DNA from: Adineta ricciae
Taxonomy: Eukaryota; Rotifera; Eurotatoria; Adinetida; Adinetidae
Length of the DNA stretch: 64,000 bases
NCBI GenBank assembly: GCA_905250025.1
Contig: CAJNOJ010000348.1
Coordinates: 30,225 to 94,224, forward strand
Reading direction: 5' to 3'
The translations under genes were made by a program, and so were the position numbers. Shown here piece after piece: positions 59,759 to 64,000 of the stretch (position 1 is its first letter; each line of letters begins with the position of its first letter). The notes beneath the pieces were generated by a model. The model was not told the origin of the DNA. It saw nothing but the letters and a program-made list of their open reading frames with translations, and ran no database searches.

Positions 59759-62609
59759 GTGCGGTGCACCTGAAGATCAATCAAAGCCAATCAAAATAAG
59801 GTTTCGAGAACATATTCGTTATTTGTTATCATATGATGACCGACGTTTTGAAACGAATCATAGTTTCACTTTTGTAGTCTTCAACATATTACAAAGACGT
59901 GATGCATGTCTTCATGCTCAACTTATATCAACGAAGCCTTATCTTCAATCTTCTACTCAGGAAATTCAACCATTAAGCAGTTCTGATATTGAAACAGCTC
60001 TGAAGAATATTCCTACAAGAACATATGACACGCATTCTAACAAGGGATTAGGCAAACTACTAAATCATATCAAAACAATCGGTGGTCGCGTCATGGGCTC
60101 AGCACATTCACGCACAGCATTACGCACAGATATCCGTGCATTAATTTTCAATCAAGGACTACCAAGTATTTTCTTAGCTCTCAATCCGGCTGATATTCAT
60201 AGTCCCGTCGCATTATATTTTGCCGGCGTCAAACTTGATCTAGACAATGTTCAAGCAGAACAACTTATGGATACATACAGACGTGCCGAAATCATAGCTT
60301 CTCATCCAGTTGCGACAGCTAAATTCTTTCATACGTTGATTTCCAATATCTTAGATACAATGATTATTGGCGGTGTACTCGGTCGTGTAAAAGCTTACTT
60401 TGGCACTGTTGAAAGTCAAGGTCGCGGTTCGCTTCATTTACATCTCTTGATTTGGCTCGATATCAAGATCAAACCAACTGATATGAAGGAAAAGGTGCAG
60501 GATTCAAATTTTCGTGAAAGACTTATCGCATACTTGGAAGATATTATCAAAGAAGACCTAGATGACTTCAAAGACATAAAAATTCAAGACCCATCCAGTA
60601 ATAACACTCCTTCCTTCTTTTATTATCAGAATCATTCTTCCTTGCTTTCTTCTAGCTCCGTCAACATCCGATCATTCACCACAACTAGCAACAGATACTA
60701 TTTATACAGCTTTACGCGCTATGGAGTTTACAAATTCTGAACGAAACGCAGATCATTCTAATCCTTCTACCGTTTGGTCAACGCCAGTGAAAGGACAATC
60801 ATCTCCATCGATTCCATATGCATCGCCCGTGATGTTTGGTAGATCTCCATCAACCTCGTACCGGTCGTTGTTAATACCGTATGCATCTCCTCCCTACCAC
60901 GAACTATTACAAACGCCAACATCGGACCGATCAATACTTGGTACGATTACAGTGAAACCTCCCTCAATGAACACCTCTGTATAATGAACACCTCTTGTTT
61001 GAACACGTTCCTCGGTCCCCCCGATTGATTTTTGCTGTGATTGCACCTCTACATAATGAACACCTCCAACCTCTGAACATTGAACGCTTTTTTTTGGTCC
61101 CTTTGACAAAGAAAACCTCTAAGAAATGAACAGATTTGCGGTAAAATACATTTTTTAGTAGAAAAAAGAGGGTAAAAATATTTTGAAACTGTTTTGTCCA
61201 GTCTTTTGACGATTTTTTTTATACATAGAAAGTGGCCTTGCGCAGAAAACAAAATAGGCGATGAGAATATTTGGAACATTTTAATTAATTTTCTCTCGAT
61301 CCTAATTAGCGTAGGAACTAAATCGACTGTAGAATCAAAGTAGAAGATGGGAAAGCAGATTGACACTTCTGAAGGTGTCAACAAGTTATTAGCAGTAGTT
61401 TGATAACCTCATCTTTCTATTAGTAATGATCAATCACAATACTATGATTTTACCTCTCGTCTAAGTTTAAAACTCGTTCATGTTCCCATCGAACTGAACA
61501 AGGTTAATGAGACTATTCAAAACAATACATTTCACAGCAATTCACTGGATTTTTTTTATCAAGAGCCCTACTTGATTGACTTCGGGTTTACTAGATGGAA
61601 TATACTACAAAAAACTCATAGATACCATTCAGTCGTGTTCACTGTGTATTCTACATTCGTATCCTATCAATGGATTGAAAACCTCTATATAATGAACAAC
61701 TCCCATAATGAACGCTTTTCGTGCGGTCCCGTAGGTGTTCATCTTACGGAGGTTTCACTGTATTTAATCACTTTTTGATAAAACAATAAATATGCATCAT
61801 TATTCTAGGGATAAATGTTGAGGGTACTCAACCAAAACTATTTCCAGCCTGCTTACCTACTCCAAATCCATCGTCCTCTAATTTCAAATTGAGATTTCGT
61901 GCTGATGTAGTACTACTAGTTGAAGCACGGAACACTCACATTCACACTGATACATGTTACAAATACTGTGATCTTATCTATAACGGCAAACGAGTTTGTC
62001 GAATGCGTTTGCTACGCAAATTAGTGCCAAAGTCGATAATTGATCCTGAAGCTGGGGATATACGTATGCGACGATCGCATCCAATGATCAATAATTATAA
62101 TGAATATATCATATCAGCATGTCGTTCTAACATGGACATCAAGTTTATTTGGACAGGCAGCGATGCCAAACCGTTTGTCTATTATATTACAGATTATTTG
62201 ACAAAATCCAGTCTTTCTTTTCACGACACATTTTCTCTTATTCAGAAAAATGTTGCATCATTCGGAGACATATCAAATCAAGTGGATAATACAGACAGTG
62301 CTATCGAAAGATCACGTAAATTCGTTTTACGTTGCTATAATACACTTGCGTCTCAACAAGAGTTATCTGGAGCGCAAGTTGCTTCGTATCTTATGAATGG
62401 GGACGATCATTATACGACACACAAATTCCAAGGACTTTATTTAATTCAAACTGAACGATACTTACAGACAGAATTGAATGAATTACGTGTCAAACGAAAC
62501 TTAGAAAGAGATTCATATGGTAACAGTATGACTGTTTCGTCATTTGTCTCTCTTATAGTTGCATTTTTTTTTCATATGAGAATTCTTCTTCTTTTATCGT
62601 CAGATGCCA

Positions 62610-62642
<33 letters not shown>

Positions 62643-64000
62643 GGGGGGAGAGGGGGAGAAATAAACAAAAAAGGAAGAGAGAAAAAAATCAATCAAGACA
62701 TAATATACATGCTGCGATGAGCGGGAGAATGGAAGAAAGAGAAGAAACGTTTGTTATATAAACAATTAATGAGAGTGAGAGGAAGGAAAAGAATAACATA
62801 CGGTCATCATATAAGAAGACATAATAAGATATACTTAACATGGTATCCAGCTGTCCTAAAGTATTGTTGCTACATCAAATATATCACGTAGATAAGTGAC
62901 ACGGAATGAACGGAGCTCTTCCAGTATAATTCTTCTCTTATTGATGGGAACGTGAAGGAATATGATCATAAAAATCAGATCGACAAAAGCTATCTTATCT
63001 TTTTTCACACATAGATGCCATGGATTATGATGAACGCAATGATAATGTGCCTAACGATGAAAATGATAATGAAGAAAATTTTCAAATTCAACCTGTCGAA
63101 AATGAAAATGGAAACGATTTCGTGCTAGTTAACGGAAGGATTGATTATCAGTATCGATCAGGAACTCTCGATAATGTGTGCTTATACGATTTTGATAGCG
63201 CATTTTATAAAAAAAAAGATCAACACGTCTGATTTAAAATATATAGCTGATAGCTCTATAGGAAGAGAAGAGCAGGATAATCGCAGAGGTCGACCACCTA
63301 ATCAACGATTTCCTTTTCAAAAACAACATCCTCAAGCAACGACCCACGTAACGACGAAACGTATTGAACATCGTGTACCAATCCTCTATGGTCCTCAAAT
63401 ACCTCGACGGGATCGTGAAGACGCCCAAGAACGATATTGTCGAGCTATTCTTACACTTTTTGTGCCTTGGCAAACTGTATCTGATCTTTGCGATGTCAAC
63501 CAGAAATGGGAAGATGCACTTAGCTCTCGTCAGCATCATATATCTGCGCACTCGCAGAATATCATCGATAATATTCAACTTTTACATGAGTGTAAGAAAG
63601 ACAGAGATGAACACTTAGTGAAAGTGATTACAGAAGCTCAAGTTGAGAACGACACAATCGAGCCCGAACTGTTTCCAAAAAATCAAAGTTCATACGATGA
63701 ATACGATGATACAAGTGACAGCGAAGATTTACTTGAATTGCTCGGTAATTTAAACGATTCTACTACAGTTGCAATGAACAGCATGAAGAAATCAACAGAA
63801 AATGTGTATATAGAGGAAACTATAGAAACTGTAGAACAAATGGGACGATTCTCTCATACACACAGTATGTAATCTTGATTCGTAACGACTCATCTTTAAA
63901 AACAACGCTATCCTTTCTTGTAGCACCGAATCAAAGTTTGATAAATGCATCATTTGCTGATAATTATCAACAGATGACATCATTTGTTCCTTCAACATCT
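59759..64000 (+). CDS. Gene C: Helitron replication initiator (HUH Rep) protein; helicase part beyond window
   Basis: Exons 59759-60597, 60656-60940, 61809-62519, 63015-63864 and 63924 to the edge, all joined by phase-1 introns. The N-part is a Helitron_like_N domain (REHIRYLLSYDDRRFETNHS). The HUH motif is GTVESQGRGSLHLHLLIWLD, with the metal-binding His pair. Exon 3 follows with the CR-MRL-RKLV region, RSHPMINNYNEYI, RSNMDIKFIW and the tyrosine motif KPFVYYITDYLTK, whose tyrosines nick and join DNA in rolling-circle transposition. The next exon has RRDREDAQERYCRAILTLF and an acidic linker. The PIF1-type helicase expected next lies outside. One frame shift sits at a nine-A run near 63210. 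The 5' end is missing an upstream exon. Confidence 0.85.
60950..61760. mobile_element. 811-base TA-flanked pogo/Tc1-like non-autonomous transposon
   Basis: The left end starts CAGTGAAACCTCC and the right end is its complement; about 27 bases match with few mismatches. TA lies on both sides (60948-60949 and 61761-61762). ATGAACACCTC words recur just inside both ends. No transposase frame is present. CAGTG ends with a TA duplication fit the pogo/Tigger group. It sits nine bases inside an intron of gene C; without it that intron is 55 bases. Confidence 0.88.
62609..62661. repeat. Uninterrupted 53-base purine tract in a gene C intron
   Basis: (GA)n followed by G-rich purines, on the + strand. 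It lies in the intron 62520-63014 and may form triplex DNA; no function can be assigned. Confidence 0.7.

Overview
This window looks like a piece of a bdelloid rotifer genome. That is an inference, and no single feature proves it. The DNA is AT-rich and eukaryotic, and many introns are only about 50-60 bases long. It carries rotifer-style divergent rhodopsin-like receptors, a long FG-GAP repeat gene, an NHL-repeat remnant, a Penelope-like fossil and many small DNA transposons. No rRNA, tRNA or CRISPR array was recognised by eye.

Layout. 1-1512 is the 3' end of an ABCB-type transporter (+). 2.6-6.5 kb holds a foldback repeat and one secreted-protein gene. 6.58-8.97 kb is a complete but damaged MULE transposon. 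10.5-12.1 kb is a Tc5/pogo-like transposase fossil lying between two long inverted arms. 12.96-13.49 kb is a GNAT acetyltransferase gene. 14.2 kb is an NHL fragment, and 16.5-17.6 kb is a GPCR (-). 18-23 kb is transposon debris: a MITE, a piggyBac gene cut by an assembly gap, and a second Tc5-like fossil. 24.2-25.2 kb is a second GPCR (-). 28.4-32.3 kb is a short-chain dehydrogenase gene with a partly duplicated 3' end. 34-40.6 kb is a broken FG-GAP array interrupted by a Penelope-like fragment. 41.4-44.3 kb holds a damaged secreted-protein gene and a third GPCR (-). 46-46.8 kb has two unusual tandem repeats.

The most interesting part is 48.5 kb to the right edge. Three multi-exon genes lie head to tail on the + strand: (A) a protein resembling DUF3987 followed by a disordered, AT-hook-bearing tail; (B) a cysteine-cluster/KDZ-like protein; (C) a Helitron replication-initiator (HUH Rep) protein whose helicase part would lie beyond the window. 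From the third intron of A onward, and throughout C, every intron I could place is phase 1. Gene C has taken an 811-base TA-flanked transposon into a 55-base intron without touching the coding sequence. I propose that A-B-C may be one large Helitron-related element carrying accessory genes. The right end lies outside the window, so this remains a hypothesis.

Assembly caution. Single N bases at 29262 and 36934 each sit at the end of a perfect ~210-base direct duplication. This looks like an unresolved contig overlap and not biology. Ns also occur at 2501, 46441 and 21244-21332.
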